DNA of 64,000 nucleotides from Ruminococcus sp. (GTDB lineage: Bacteria; Bacillota; Clostridia; Oscillospirales; Ruminococcaceae). The number at the start of each line of letters is the position of its first letter. Within the stretch, counting starts at the first letter, position 1. Shown in pieces: positions 45,309-55,013 of the stretch. A program made the position numbers and the translations under genes. The notes under the pieces are model-generated. The model saw only the letters and a program-made list of their open reading frames with translations. It did no database searches and was not told where the DNA came from. Where the stretch lies: contig JAISIH010000011.1 of assembly GCA_031262105.1 (NCBI GenBank), positions 1 through 64,000 on the forward strand. The letters are read 5' to 3'.

Positions 45309-46187
45309 ATGGAACAGAAAAAGATGAGTGTTATCGGGAAGATTTGGTGGGTTATATATCCGGCACTGCTTTATTTCGGGGTTAATCTCGCGAGTCAGCT
45401 GCTCGTCGCTGTTGTCGTGATGGTTATCGGGTTAACGCAGGGTACTATAATCCCCGGAACTTCGCCGGATACGTCGTTTGGCTCCCCCTTGATGACAACC
45501 ATAATCTACGGCAGCACAATACTAAGCGGGGTTGTCACGATTACCCTCGGGGTTTTGTTCATGAAACGCGACAACAAGCGGCACGGGCTTGTCCGCGATA
45601 AGTTAAAGCGCGGCACAGCCCTCTCGTGGGTTGCAATAATCTTAATCGCGGCAAGCTTAATCTGGGTCAGCGCGGGTCTTACGCAGCTGTTGGCGGATTA
45701 TTCCCCGGCACACGAAGAGACAGCCCAAATGTTAGCCGCCATGGGCAGGGAATATTATATCGTCTTCGCAGTCATCTTCGCGCCGCTTTCTGAGGAAATT
45801 ATCTGCCGGGGGCTTATATTCAAACGCTTCCGCAGTTTTATGGGATTTATCCCCGCCGCAGTCATCTCCGGCGCGGTCTTCGGGGTAATGCACGGCAATA
45901 TCGTACAGGGCGTTTACGCAACGCTTATCGGTATAGTCTTCGCCTACATATACGAAAAGAAGCAATCGCTTTTTGCGCCGATACTCGCACACTTTATAGT
46001 TAACGGAACAAACTCCGCTTTGATGTATCTGCCCGAGGATGCGGCTCTGAAATTTACGGAATTTTATCAGGGAAACTATATGCTTATAGTTACGATCGTT
46101 GCCGCCGTTATCTGCGTTGCCGGTATGTTCCTGCTCAAAAAAGCGTCTAAGGAAAAGCCGGCATTACAGGCTGTCGCTGATATTTAA
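45309..46187 (+). CDS. CPBP-family intramembrane metalloprotease
   Basis: LSEEIICRGLIFKRFRS .. FGVMHGN; paralogue of 21197 gene. Confidence 0.88.
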   Translation: MEQKKMSVIGKIWWVIYPALLYFGVNLASQLLVAVVVMVIGLTQGTIIPGTSPDTSFGSPLMTTIIYGSTILSGVVTITLGVLFMKRDNKRHGLVRDKLKRGTALSWVAIILIAASLIWVSAGLTQLLADYSPAHEETAQMLAAMGREYYIVFAVIFAPLSEEIICRGLIFKRFRSFMGFIPAAVISGAVFGVMHGNIVQGVYATLIGIVFAYIYEKKQSLFAPILAHFIVNGTNSALMYLPEDAALKFTEFYQGNYMLIVTIVAAVICVAGMFLLKKASKEKPALQAVADI

Positions 46188-46260
46188 CAATTTGTATATT
46201 GTAAAAGGATTTATTCTGTGATACAATTAAATCAAATAAAAAGTCAGCAGGTAAATTAAA

Positions 46261-47331
46261 TTGCACGAGATGATGAAAAAGGTCACGGAATACCTGAAAA
46301 ATCCGCCGCTTTCAAAAAGCGATCTTGAAAAAAAGATTATTTTATGCCCGTCATACGGCTGGATAAAGCCCACCGTTAACGACCTTGAAGACAGCGCGAA
46401 ACAGCTTATTGCCCTTTGTGATAACGAAGCGGGAGAGAGATTCGGGGCAAGGGTTTTGTCATTTGCCGATGTGCTTCATAACTATCGCGATACGGTTATT
46501 ATCGCTGCGGTTTGGGATAAAGAAGATCGAGAGGATCTTATCCGTCAGATTCGCGGTCACGGCTTCCCTCTTGTGACGGACATATATGAATACATCTTCT
46601 CAAAAGCTTGTCATGGCGTTATCAGCAAGAAAAAAGAGCTTCACTATCTCGAAAAAGCGTGGGACTTTTTCGAGGATGAAAACTCCCGCGAAATTATTCT
46701 TAATAAGGCTCTCCATTATTTAGGCGCGATAAGAGAAACGCCGTTTGAACTTCCGCAGTATTTTATCCCCTTTATGGATATTGCAGAAGACGAAATCTTC
46801 GCCGATTGCGGCTTCTTTAACGGCGACACTGCCGAAATTTTTCTTGACGTTACGGGCGGCAAATTCAAAAAATATTACGGCTTCGAGCCGAACACGAAAA
46901 ACATCACGGAGGTTAAGCCCGAAATTAAAGACGATTCGTGCTTTGAACGCTTTGAAATAGTACAGGCGGGCGTTCATTCATACTGCACAACCCTTATGTT
47001 CAGCGACGATTTCGATGACGCTTCGTCCTTTGAACTCAAGGGCGACGGCAACATCGAAGTGCCGGTTGTGTCGCTTGATGCGTTTTTTGCCGATAAGGAG
47101 AAACCGACGTTCATAAAAATGGACATTGAGGGCAGTGAAATAAACGCAATTTTAGGCGCGAAAACCCTCCTCGGGACGTACAAGCCGAAGCTCGCGATCT
47201 GCGTTTATCACAAGCCGGAGGATATTATCGAAATCCCGAGGCTTCTGCGCGAGATTGTGCCGGAATACAAATTCCTCCTAAAACAGCACAGCGACATTAA
47301 CGCCGATACCGTGCTTTATTGTAAAGTATAA
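46261..47331 (+). CDS. FkbM-family methyltransferase with extra N-terminal domain (TTG start)
   Basis: IFADCGFFNGDTAEIF, GFEPNTKN, IKMDIEGSEINAI; paralogue of 9322 gene. Confidence 0.78.
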   Translation: MHEMMKKVTEYLKNPPLSKSDLEKKIILCPSYGWIKPTVNDLEDSAKQLIALCDNEAGERFGARVLSFADVLHNYRDTVIIAAVWDKEDREDLIRQIRGHGFPLVTDIYEYIFSKACHGVISKKKELHYLEKAWDFFEDENSREIILNKALHYLGAIRETPFELPQYFIPFMDIAEDEIFADCGFFNGDTAEIFLDVTGGKFKKYYGFEPNTKNITEVKPEIKDDSCFERFEIVQAGVHSYCTTLMFSDDFDDASSFELKGDGNIEVPVVSLDAFFADKEKPTFIKMDIEGSEINAILGAKTLLGTYKPKLAICVYHKPEDIIEIPRLLREIVPEYKFLLKQHSDINADTVLYCKV

Positions 47332-47337
47332 TCGAAA

Positions 47338-47370
47338 CCCCGCAGAGAACGTAACCTCTGCGGGGATTTT
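47338..47370. terminator. Bidirectional terminator
   Basis: ccccgcagag-aacgtaac-ctctgcgggg + attttt; lies between convergent genes. Confidence 0.8.
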
Positions 47371-47383
47371 TATGTAATATTAT

Positions 47384-48643
47384 TTACCCGTACATTGCCG
47401 CCGCAAGGCTCTCCACCCACAGCTCCAAGTCCATGATGCAGTACGTTCCGAGGTCGGTTGTCGTGGTATAAACCATGTTTTTTTCGACGTCGTATGTTGT
47501 ATTGACAGGCAAGAGCGTGTTTATCTCCTCAAAGAAGCGGAAGAACTGGAAGCGTTTTATCCCCTCTAACTCTTCGTCTTCTTCGGTGTGTGATTCTGCG
47601 GTATTCGGCACAAGATTATCGGGGATTTTCGCGCCTAAAATGAATTCATAAACGGTCAAATCGTTGGTGTATTCAAACTCGGGGATAACTCCGATAACGG
47701 CGGTGTTTCGCCCAATTACATTGCCGTAGCCGCTCTTTGAAACATCAAGATTGTAATTCGCGACGCCTGCCGCCGATATTACAACCGAAAATTCAATCTC
47801 GCCTTCGGAATTTATGTATTCAAGGATTTCGTGGTCTGCCGGAATGGTCTGCTTGAAGATACGCTCGTTGTCGGGTACTTTGCCGTTTGATGAGGTTTTC
47901 AAAGGGTCAAGCTTTAACGCAACCTCGTCGCCGTCCGAAACTTTATCGCCGTCGGTATCGCTCTTTAGCGGATCCGTTTTGTATTTTTTAACCTCGTTGC
48001 CGTCACTAAGTTTATCAAAATCCGAGTCGGCTCTGTCGGGGTTTGTTCCGCTTTTTATCTCGTCAATGTTCGTTAAGCCGTCCTTGTCCGTGTCGGCTTT
48101 GCTGTCGGGCGTTCCCTTCTTTACGGAGTCGTAAACGAGGGGGTCTGTGCCGGTAAGACCCAATTCCTCATAATCCGTCAAGCCGTCGCCGTCCGTATCT
48201 GCTTTTGTTTTATCTGTTCCGGCTAAGGTTTCATACAAATCGTTGAGTCCGTCTTTGTCTGTATCGTAATATTCAACATCAACATAACCGGTCTTGGTTT
48301 TCTCCGCAACAATCGTCGAGGATTCGAGCGTTTTTCCGTCACGCGTTTGTGTAACCTTAAAATAAACCTTCGTGAAGCTTCTTTTATAGGCATATTCGTA
48401 TTCGTCGGTAAGGGTAACAAGCTTCTTAAAATCCTTTCCGTTATCGGAAACAAAGAGGGTGAATTCGCCGCCATGGTTGGTGCAATCCCACTCGAGGTTA
48501 AGGGCGTCATCATCATACTCAGCCCATATCTCGCATAAATCGGGGTAGTCGAAGGTCTCTTCGGCGAAAACAGGGAGCGGCATACAGAGGGCAAGCACAA
48601 GTGCTACAATAACCCCGAAAATGTGCGTAACAGTCTTTTTCAT
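47384..48643 (-). CDS. Secreted protein with thrombospondin type 3 / EF-hand-like Ca-binding repeats
   Basis: Signal peptide; DTDKDGLNDLYE, DTDGDGLTDYEE, DTDKDGLTNIDE, DSDFDKLSDGNE, DTDGDKVSDGDE. Confidence 0.8.
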   Translation of the reverse strand: MKKTVTHIFGVIVALVLALCMPLPVFAEETFDYPDLCEIWAEYDDDALNLEWDCTNHGGEFTLFVSDNGKDFKKLVTLTDEYEYAYKRSFTKVYFKVTQTRDGKTLESSTIVAEKTKTGYVDVEYYDTDKDGLNDLYETLAGTDKTKADTDGDGLTDYEELGLTGTDPLVYDSVKKGTPDSKADTDKDGLTNIDEIKSGTNPDRADSDFDKLSDGNEVKKYKTDPLKSDTDGDKVSDGDEVALKLDPLKTSSNGKVPDNERIFKQTIPADHEILEYINSEGEIEFSVVISAAGVANYNLDVSKSGYGNVIGRNTAVIGVIPEFEYTNDLTVYEFILGAKIPDNLVPNTAESHTEEDEELEGIKRFQFFRFFEEINTLLPVNTTYDVEKNMVYTTTTDLGTYCIMDLELWVESLAAAMYG

Positions 48644-48814
48644 AATAACGTCCTCTCTTTTTAGTTTTAGCTACTATAATTTTACCACTATGAAGAAAAA
48701 ATGTCAAGCTTTTTTCTTGAGAAAATTGAAGATTTATTCAATCTTTGCTAAAACATAAAATAAAGTTTTATAATAATAATGGTAATGACTATATTATTTC
48801 GGAAGGGCTTTATC

Positions 48815-48991
48815 ATGGAAGAGAATGTTATGTCGAACGAACTTATTGAAGATGTTGCCGGCGGCTTCGGGGTACAGGTTGATGCTTTCGGTGTTGACCA
48901 AAGATATGTGCGTTGCAGCAGCTGCGGTCAGACTGTGTTAGTTGAACCGGGGGCGGAGAGTTGTTCAAATTGCGGCGCGAAGCTTACGTGA
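48815..48991 (+). CDS. Small peptide: double-Gly leader-like N-terminus + zinc-ribbon C-terminus
   Basis: MEENVMSNELIEDVAGG | FGVQVDAFGVDQRYVRCSSCGQTVLVEPGAESCSNCGAKLT; RBS-like ggaagg. Confidence 0.65.
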   Translation: MEENVMSNELIEDVAGGFGVQVDAFGVDQRYVRCSSCGQTVLVEPGAESCSNCGAKLT

Positions 48992-48999
48992 GGTTACAT

Positions 49000-51477
49000 A
49001 TGAAGATTAATAAAATTTTAAGTACAGCCTTAGCGGCGTTGCTCTGCTTCTCGCTTCTCGGCGCGGCGGCGGCAACAGACGAAACATCAATGGGAATCGA
49101 AAACTACGGGTCGGTTGACGTTGACGAAAAAGAGGTCGTTCTCGAATTTGATCTTGACTATAAAGATGAATTCGCGGACACTATTTCTGCGGCGGATTTC
49201 GAGCTTGATTACGGCTTCAACGAAATGACGATAAAGAGCATCGACTGGGAAGACGACATGGCGTTTAACATTACCCTTGACGGGAAGATTGACAGGAACT
49301 ACGAGACTGCACAGGTGCGGATTTTAAGCTCTGCATTTACCGACGGAAGACAGAATGTTGACGTTACATTCGATATAGTTAAGCCGCAGATGTTTATCGA
49401 CTACGCAAAAATAACCCTTGCGGACGGCGTTTTAAGCCTGCCTGTAACGCTTTATCAGTGCAAATTCGAGAAGACGGCGGATGTTTCGGGCATATCATTA
49501 ACCGGCGACGCCCCCGTAACCATTTCCGGGTTTAAGAAAACGAATGAAAAAACCGCAGTTATAGAGCTTACGGCGGATGGTTTTGAAGACATTGACGCTA
49601 TTCTTAAGGCAATCGACAAAGCCGCATTAGAAGGCGCGGCAATTGCGATTTCGGGCGATATATTAACAACCATAAACGGCACAGCAATGAATCTTGATAT
49701 GCCGTTTGAAGAAGCTGTTCCTGTTATCGAAAAAACGGCTGTAAACTCCGACGGCTCAATTCAAGTCTTATGCAGAATATTCGGCTACAGCGAAGCTATC
49801 GACAGTTCGCTCATAACTCTTGGCGGCGATTTTGCCGACGAAGCGGCGGCATTTACCGTTTCCGACACGGGTGAAATACTGATAAGCTTTACGGTTTCCC
49901 CCGCGAAAGATTTCGACATTATCTCCGGCGACATTACGCTTGCGGCGGGTGCTTTAACTAACCCTTGGGGTACTCCTTCCGAAAAGTTATTTTTTGAACG
50001 CAATATCACTTTTGACGACGTTTACGCTGCCCCTTCCGCAGAAACCAATGAAGGCGCAGCAACAATGGGCTATATACCTTTTGAAGAAATCGGCGAATAT
50101 TCCTATATGCCTTATCGGGAATTTTCGGAAATTGAAGCTTCCGAGATGTCGGTTATGGGCGTCTTAAGCGTAATAGGAACGGTAGGTTCGGTAATCGGAG
50201 CTATAAACAACACTCAAATTTTCGGTGAAAAGGTTGCACAATTTTTCGGTTTTACCGAAGCGGCCGACCCGATGGCACCTGTAATGCAGGAACTAAGTGA
50301 GATTAGGCGTGAAATTTCAACCGTCAACGCAATGATTAACAGTTTAACGGTTGATGTTGCAGTTGAGGGTGCAAAAACACGCATTAACAGCTTTAACGAA
50401 AAAGTTGTCTCTATGAATGAATTCGTAAAGACATTCAATAACGAAGTTGAAGTTGAAATAAAGACAATGCTCCGTATGACCGATTCAGGGGCGGCACTTG
50501 CGGGTGAATATTTCGATTCGCTCACGCCCGAAGAGCAGGAGCAGGCAATCAAAGATTTTGAAAAAGCCTCCGTATCGTTTAAGGCTGATCCGGGTCAGAC
50601 TAAGACGACTACAATGTCTAATCTCGGCGGTGAAAATTCAGATGCGGCAATAATTATCTTTTCAAAGGCGGCGCAGAAAATAGGCTTAAAAACATACGAC
50701 CAAAGTCCTTTTTCAAGCAATTTTGTTAATGACTATAAGGCACTCTGTAACTTGATCGGCGGCGGCGTATCGCAAAGTATATTAGTTGATTACGATACAA
50801 TAATTAACGGCACCTACTGCTGGGAAACCGAAGCTTATAAATATCGTGCCGGATACAGAGCAATGCTCCTTTCAACGCTTATAGACGCCGGAAAAGCTTT
50901 GGAAATCTGCCTTAGCGCATATAGCATTGATTATCCCAAAACCGACCTGCAAAACGCCTACAACAATACCCTGCAATATGTTATTTCGGGAAAAGGCAGC
51001 ACTAAAGACCGCAATACAGGGCTTTCTTCTAACCAAAAATACAGCTTAGTTCTCAACAAAAAATTATCATACTATAGTTATTGGAAGAATTCCTATAACA
51101 TATACCCTGTGACAGAAAAAGGATTTGGAAATTACAAAAACACAATTCCGTTAGAAGATTTGAAACTGATAAAAATCCGTACAAACAAACTCGACAGAAC
51201 ACTCAGACAAGATATGACAAAAGCCGGATTTGCTGTGCCGCCGGATCATGACCAAAAAGGTGCATTTATAATCGCCGGAAAAGTCGAATCGAACGGCGCA
51301 GACCCTGCTTACAACGGCACCGGAATTATTGCTTTGCGGTTTGGCGCTACCGCATATTATGTTAATGATAAGGTTTCTGTAGAGCCTGTTAAGTGGTTGC
51401 ACGTATTTTCATCACGTTTTGGCATTATCGCAACAAAAGATTTTAACAACAGCTACTCATTCTTATCCTATGATTAA
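49000..51477 (+). CDS. Large secreted protein of unknown function
   Basis: ATG 49000 with signal peptide MKINKILSTALAALLCFSLLGAAAA; internal coiled-coil-like segment. Confidence 0.65.
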   Translation: MKINKILSTALAALLCFSLLGAAAATDETSMGIENYGSVDVDEKEVVLEFDLDYKDEFADTISAADFELDYGFNEMTIKSIDWEDDMAFNITLDGKIDRNYETAQVRILSSAFTDGRQNVDVTFDIVKPQMFIDYAKITLADGVLSLPVTLYQCKFEKTADVSGISLTGDAPVTISGFKKTNEKTAVIELTADGFEDIDAILKAIDKAALEGAAIAISGDILTTINGTAMNLDMPFEEAVPVIEKTAVNSDGSIQVLCRIFGYSEAIDSSLITLGGDFADEAAAFTVSDTGEILISFTVSPAKDFDIISGDITLAAGALTNPWGTPSEKLFFERNITFDDVYAAPSAETNEGAATMGYIPFEEIGEYSYMPYREFSEIEASEMSVMGVLSVIGTVGSVIGAINNTQIFGEKVAQFFGFTEAADPMAPVMQELSEIRREISTVNAMINSLTVDVAVEGAKTRINSFNEKVVSMNEFVKTFNNEVEVEIKTMLRMTDSGAALAGEYFDSLTPEEQEQAIKDFEKASVSFKADPGQTKTTTMSNLGGENSDAAIIIFSKAAQKIGLKTYDQSPFSSNFVNDYKALCNLIGGGVSQSILVDYDTIINGTYCWETEAYKYRAGYRAMLLSTLIDAGKALEICLSAYSIDYPKTDLQNAYNNTLQYVISGKGSTKDRNTGLSSNQKYSLVLNKKLSYYSYWKNSYNIYPVTEKGFGNYKNTIPLEDLKLIKIRTNKLDRTLRQDMTKAGFAVPPDHDQKGAFIIAGKVESNGADPAYNGTGIIALRFGATAYYVNDKVSVEPVKWLHVFSSRFGIIATKDFNNSYSFLSYD

Positions 51478-51495
51478 AAAAGAGAGGTGTTTCTT

Positions 51496-52287
51496 ATGAT
51501 AAAAAAAGCGTTTAAGAAAATAATTTCGGTGATGGTTGTGTTTATGCTTGCTTTTGCAGGCTCGGGAAGTCTGTTCCTCACAGCCCATGCGGCGAAGGAA
51601 TATTCCATCAAAATCACCTATGTCGGGCAACCGACCGAAACTACCGGCAAGTGGGCTGATTACGCCTATAAATTCAAGTTTGCGATAAAGGGTTATTCCG
51701 GGACAAAGCTCACGCTTCAGCTTGTGAACGATGACGGCATTGAAGTAGACCGTTTCACCTCGTCGGAGATAAAGTCAGATGACTTCACGCAAACTTTTTT
51801 TCACAACGGCAAAGGCACAAACGGCAAAGTCCTCCCGGACGGCAATTACTACGTAAACTTCTGGATTGCGGGCAGTCAAGATGACACCGAGCAGTCAAAA
51901 TATTATTATATTGATTTCAAGGGCAACGGCTCCGCGAAAACGACCGCAAAATCCTACACCTGCACATACATGGGACAGCCGGATAACCCCGAGAGCAAGT
52001 ATTATAGCTACGCAATGTGTACGAAATTTAAGATTACCGGCTATAAGGGCAAGACTTTCAAGATTTGGCTTTATGACCCGTACGGCGATCATGTTCAGAC
52101 GACATCTTTCAAAATCACAGCCGACAACTACACCTACAATATGTACTATGACGGAACGGATCCTGACGGATACTGGTCCGGCGACGGCAAATACAAGGTA
52201 ACTGCATGGATCGACGGCGCGGATTCCTCTCAAACATGGTCAAAGGAGATTACGCTGAAAAGAGTAGCGACGTCTATCGGACCGTGA
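51496..52287 (+). CDS. Secreted protein with two tandem beta-sandwich-like repeats
   Basis: Signal peptide; YVGQPTE..YAYKFKFAIKGYSGTKL and YMGQPDNP..YAMCTKFKITGYKGKTF repeats. Confidence 0.7.
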   Translation: MIKKAFKKIISVMVVFMLAFAGSGSLFLTAHAAKEYSIKITYVGQPTETTGKWADYAYKFKFAIKGYSGTKLTLQLVNDDGIEVDRFTSSEIKSDDFTQTFFHNGKGTNGKVLPDGNYYVNFWIAGSQDDTEQSKYYYIDFKGNGSAKTTAKSYTCTYMGQPDNPESKYYSYAMCTKFKITGYKGKTFKIWLYDPYGDHVQTTSFKITADNYTYNMYYDGTDPDGYWSGDGKYKVTAWIDGADSSQTWSKEITLKRVATSIGP

Positions 52288-52318
52288 GGATTTCAAACTA
52301 AACCTATATAAAATTTTG

Positions 52319-52355
52319 CCCCTTGATTTTTATAAATCAAGGGGTGAGTTTTTGT
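52319..52355 (+). terminator. Rho-independent terminator
   Basis: ccccttgattt-ttat-aaatcaagggg + tgagttttt. Confidence 0.85.
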
Positions 52356-52456
52356 ATGTTTAATGTTATTTTGCTTATTTATCCCGATAATGCGAACCGC
52401 ATTGTGCAATTTCAAGACCGCTTTCAGACACGCGAAAAACAAGACGATTTTTATCA

Positions 52457-52702
52457 TCAATACGCTTGCTCGTTTTCTTTTCCTGCGTTAAGACGTGAAA
52501 CGGCATCCCCTAAGCGTTTTTGGTTGGTTGCGCTGTAAAAGGGGTCTACTGAAATCTCGAAAGGTATTCGCTGTTCATTTACAACCTTTGCCACAAACAT
52601 ATTAATAGCAACCGAAATATTCATACCTGTAGCTTTGCAAAAATTCTCAAAGCTTGTTTTCATGTCTTCTTCCATACGGATATTAACTGTCTTTTGTGCC
52701 AT
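52457..52702 (-). CDS. RelB/DinJ-family antitoxin-like protein (no adjacent toxin seen)
   Basis: MAQKTVNIRMEEDMKTSFENFCKATGMNISVAINMFVAKVVNEQRIPFEI. Confidence 0.85.
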   Translation of the reverse strand: MAQKTVNIRMEEDMKTSFENFCKATGMNISVAINMFVAKVVNEQRIPFEISVDPFYSATNQKRLGDAVSRLNAGKENEQAY

Positions 52703-52723
52703 ATAATCATCTCCTATGTATAC

Positions 52724-52752
52724 ATTATAACACATTATATATACGTTGTCAA
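52724..52752 (-). promoter_or_regulatory. Perfect consensus sigma-A promoter of relB-like gene
   Basis: Minus TTGACA (52752-52747), 17 nt, TATAAT (52729-52724); flanked by GTATA/TATAC repeats. Confidence 0.8.
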
Positions 52753-52791
52753 TACTAATTTCATTTCCATAACGGGCATTTACCTCCGCTC

Positions 52792-53232
52792 CTAAAATTT
52801 AATCACAAAACCGCGCTTTACATCGCCGTCAAAACCTAAGCTCTCATAGAATTGATGGGCTTCTTTGCGATAAGAATAACTGAGAAGGCAAACCTTGTTG
52901 CAGTTGCATTTTTTCGCATAATCAATCGCCGTTTGCATAACAATTCGTGCTAAACCTTGGCGGCGGTATTTTTCATCTGTAATGACATTTTCTATAAACG
53001 CAATCGGTTTTCCGCCGTGGGTAAGGTCGCGAATTATCGCGATATAGCAGGTTGAAATAACCGTTTCACCGTCAACCGCACCGAAATATTTTATGCCCTG
53101 CTCTAAGGATTTTCTGAAATTTTCGGCGTAATCATAATCTGTATCAACCGGCGATCCGAACTGCTCGTAAAGCTTCATAAGGCTCGGTAAATGGCGTTCT
53201 TCAAGTTCGCAGAATATAACCCTATCTTTCAT
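52792..53232 (-). CDS. GNAT-family N-acetyltransferase
   Basis: AFIENVITDEKYRRQGLARIVMQTAIDYAKK. Confidence 0.88.
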   Translation of the reverse strand: MKDRVIFCELEERHLPSLMKLYEQFGSPVDTDYDYAENFRKSLEQGIKYFGAVDGETVISTCYIAIIRDLTHGGKPIAFIENVITDEKYRRQGLARIVMQTAIDYAKKCNCNKVCLLSYSYRKEAHQFYESLGFDGDVKRGFVIKF

Positions 53233-53825
53233 ATTCTGCCCTCTTCCAAAATCCCGCGTTTCACAAGGTCATCAAGCGCGTTTTCGATAAACTCCCAAAC
53301 CTCCGGCATAGCGGTTTTGACGGGATATTGCCGCTTAATAACCTCGGCGGTTGTCCAGTTGCCCTTGCGCCAAGTATAACCGTCGCTTTTATAAATAAGC
53401 ATTGCCGATTGAAAGCGGTCGCAAGCCGCCGCGAACCCGGCATCCTTCGTTTCTTCCGCATCGAATTCTTCCCAAAGAGAGCGATATTCTGCTCCCTGTT
53501 CGGGCGGCAACATCGCAAACATTTTATCCGCCGCCGCTTTTTCGCGCATTTCCTTTGACTTAGCGGCTTCATTATCAATCGCGGGCGTGTCTCCGGCGTA
53601 CACCTCGACAAGGTCGTGGACAAGGCACATTTTCAGCACTCGAAAGAGGTCAACGCCGGGTTCGGCATAATCAAAAAGCGTCATCGCCGTAAGAGCCATA
53701 TGCCACGAATGTTCGGCATCGTTCTCCTGTCTTGTGCCGTCGCCGACAAGGGTTTGACGGAAAATGTTCTTCATCTTATCGGCTTCGTATAAAAACGCAA
53801 GCTGATTTTTAAGTTTATCGGTCAT
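53229..53825 (-). CDS. HD-domain phosphohydrolase (YfbR-like)
   Basis: DAEHSWHMALTAMTL .. CLVHDLVEVYAGDTPA. Confidence 0.88.
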   Translation of the reverse strand: MTDKLKNQLAFLYEADKMKNIFRQTLVGDGTRQENDAEHSWHMALTAMTLFDYAEPGVDLFRVLKMCLVHDLVEVYAGDTPAIDNEAAKSKEMREKAAADKMFAMLPPEQGAEYRSLWEEFDAEETKDAGFAAACDRFQSAMLIYKSDGYTWRKGNWTTAEVIKRQYPVKTAMPEVWEFIENALDDLVKRGILEEGRI

Positions 53826-54382
53826 CTTTTCTCCCATTCCGATTTAAGCATTGAATAAAAGCACCTGCTAACATATTCGCCGTTCATAAAAAAATAGTCG
53901 CGAAGCGTCCCCTCATATGTGAAACCGCATTTTTTTATAACGCCTTTTGAAGCGATATTTTGCTCTTTGTGGCACACCTGCATTTTATGAAAATTAACTT
54001 CACCGAAAGCAAAATCAATTATTGCTTTTACCGCCTCAGTCGCATAACCTTTGCGGTGGAAGGCACTCCCGAGAGCATATTCAATTTCACACCAGTGATT
54101 TTTTTCGTCAACAAGAAAAATCGCAATCTGCCCGATACACTCCGCCGTATCTTTTTTCGTAATTGCCCATCTGTAATAATTGTCATTTTGATACGATGAT
54201 ATGTACTTGTCAAGAAGCGTTTTAACCTCTTCTTTTGTATTATAAACAGGCTCAGAAATCATTGATTGAATTGCTCTGTCGCTTATCCAGTTTTTAAGCA
54301 TATCGCTGTCGTCGCCGTATTTAAATTGCCGAAGAGCAAGCCTGTCCGTTTCGATTTCTTTAGTTTTACAGTGTGTAAGCAT
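53822..54382 (-). CDS. GNAT-family (RimJ/RimL-like) N-acetyltransferase
   Basis: ETDRLALRQF .. IGQIAIFLVDEKNHWCEIEYALGSAFHRKGYATEAVKAIIDFAF; ATG 54382 preferred because a promoter lies at ~54420-54448. Confidence 0.88.
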   Translation of the reverse strand: MLTHCKTKEIETDRLALRQFKYGDDSDMLKNWISDRAIQSMISEPVYNTKEEVKTLLDKYISSYQNDNYYRWAITKKDTAECIGQIAIFLVDEKNHWCEIEYALGSAFHRKGYATEAVKAIIDFAFGEVNFHKMQVCHKEQNIASKGVIKKCGFTYEGTLRDYFFMNGEYVSRCFYSMLKSEWEKR

Positions 54383-54590
54383 AAAATTATCATCCTTAAG
54401 TTTTACTACCACATACAGTATACCACAAAATATACTATCCGTCAAGAGAGAAATTACCAAAATAGCTATATGTTCGATTTGCGATAAAATTTGTTGTTGA
54501 AAATAAATAGCCCTCTTAATCCCATATCAGACAGGGTTTAGAGGGCTGTGATATAATTTTTACCGACTCTGTTTGAGTGAAATATCATAT

Positions 54591-55013
54591 TCAAGATAAC
54601 ATTTTCAAAAAAGTATCGGGAACAATCGCTTCAACTTCTGAATGTTCAAAATCCTTAATGTTTCTTGTTACAATATAATCTGCGTTTGCGTTAACGGCAC
54701 ATTGTACTTGAAGACAATCTTCAAAATCATCAAAATCCTTATCTTCAAGAGCGGTAATATTCATTCGCTCGTTAATACCACAAACTGAAAACAAGTAGCA
54801 AAGACCAAGCAAAATCTCTTTGCGTTCATCAATCGAGAATTTTTTACGCAAGATGTAGAACATATTTGCAATACATTGAGATGAAATATATCCGTCAAAA
54901 CGCCCTTGTCTGCGCAACCAAACTATTTTCTCGGCATTGCCGTAAAAAGGCTCGCGTTCGGTAATGTAATCCATCAAAACGTCTGTATTAATCAATACTA
55001 CCGTATTTTTCAT
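54591..55013 (-). CDS. PIN-domain ribonuclease toxin (VapC-like)
   Basis: VVLINTDVLMDYITEREPF .. DKDFDDFEDCLQVQCAVNANADYIVTRNIKDFEHSEV. Confidence 0.88.
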   Translation of the reverse strand: MKNTVVLINTDVLMDYITEREPFYGNAEKIVWLRRQGRFDGYISSQCIANMFYILRKKFSIDERKEILLGLCYLFSVCGINERMNITALEDKDFDDFEDCLQVQCAVNANADYIVTRNIKDFEHSEVEAIVPDTFLKMLS

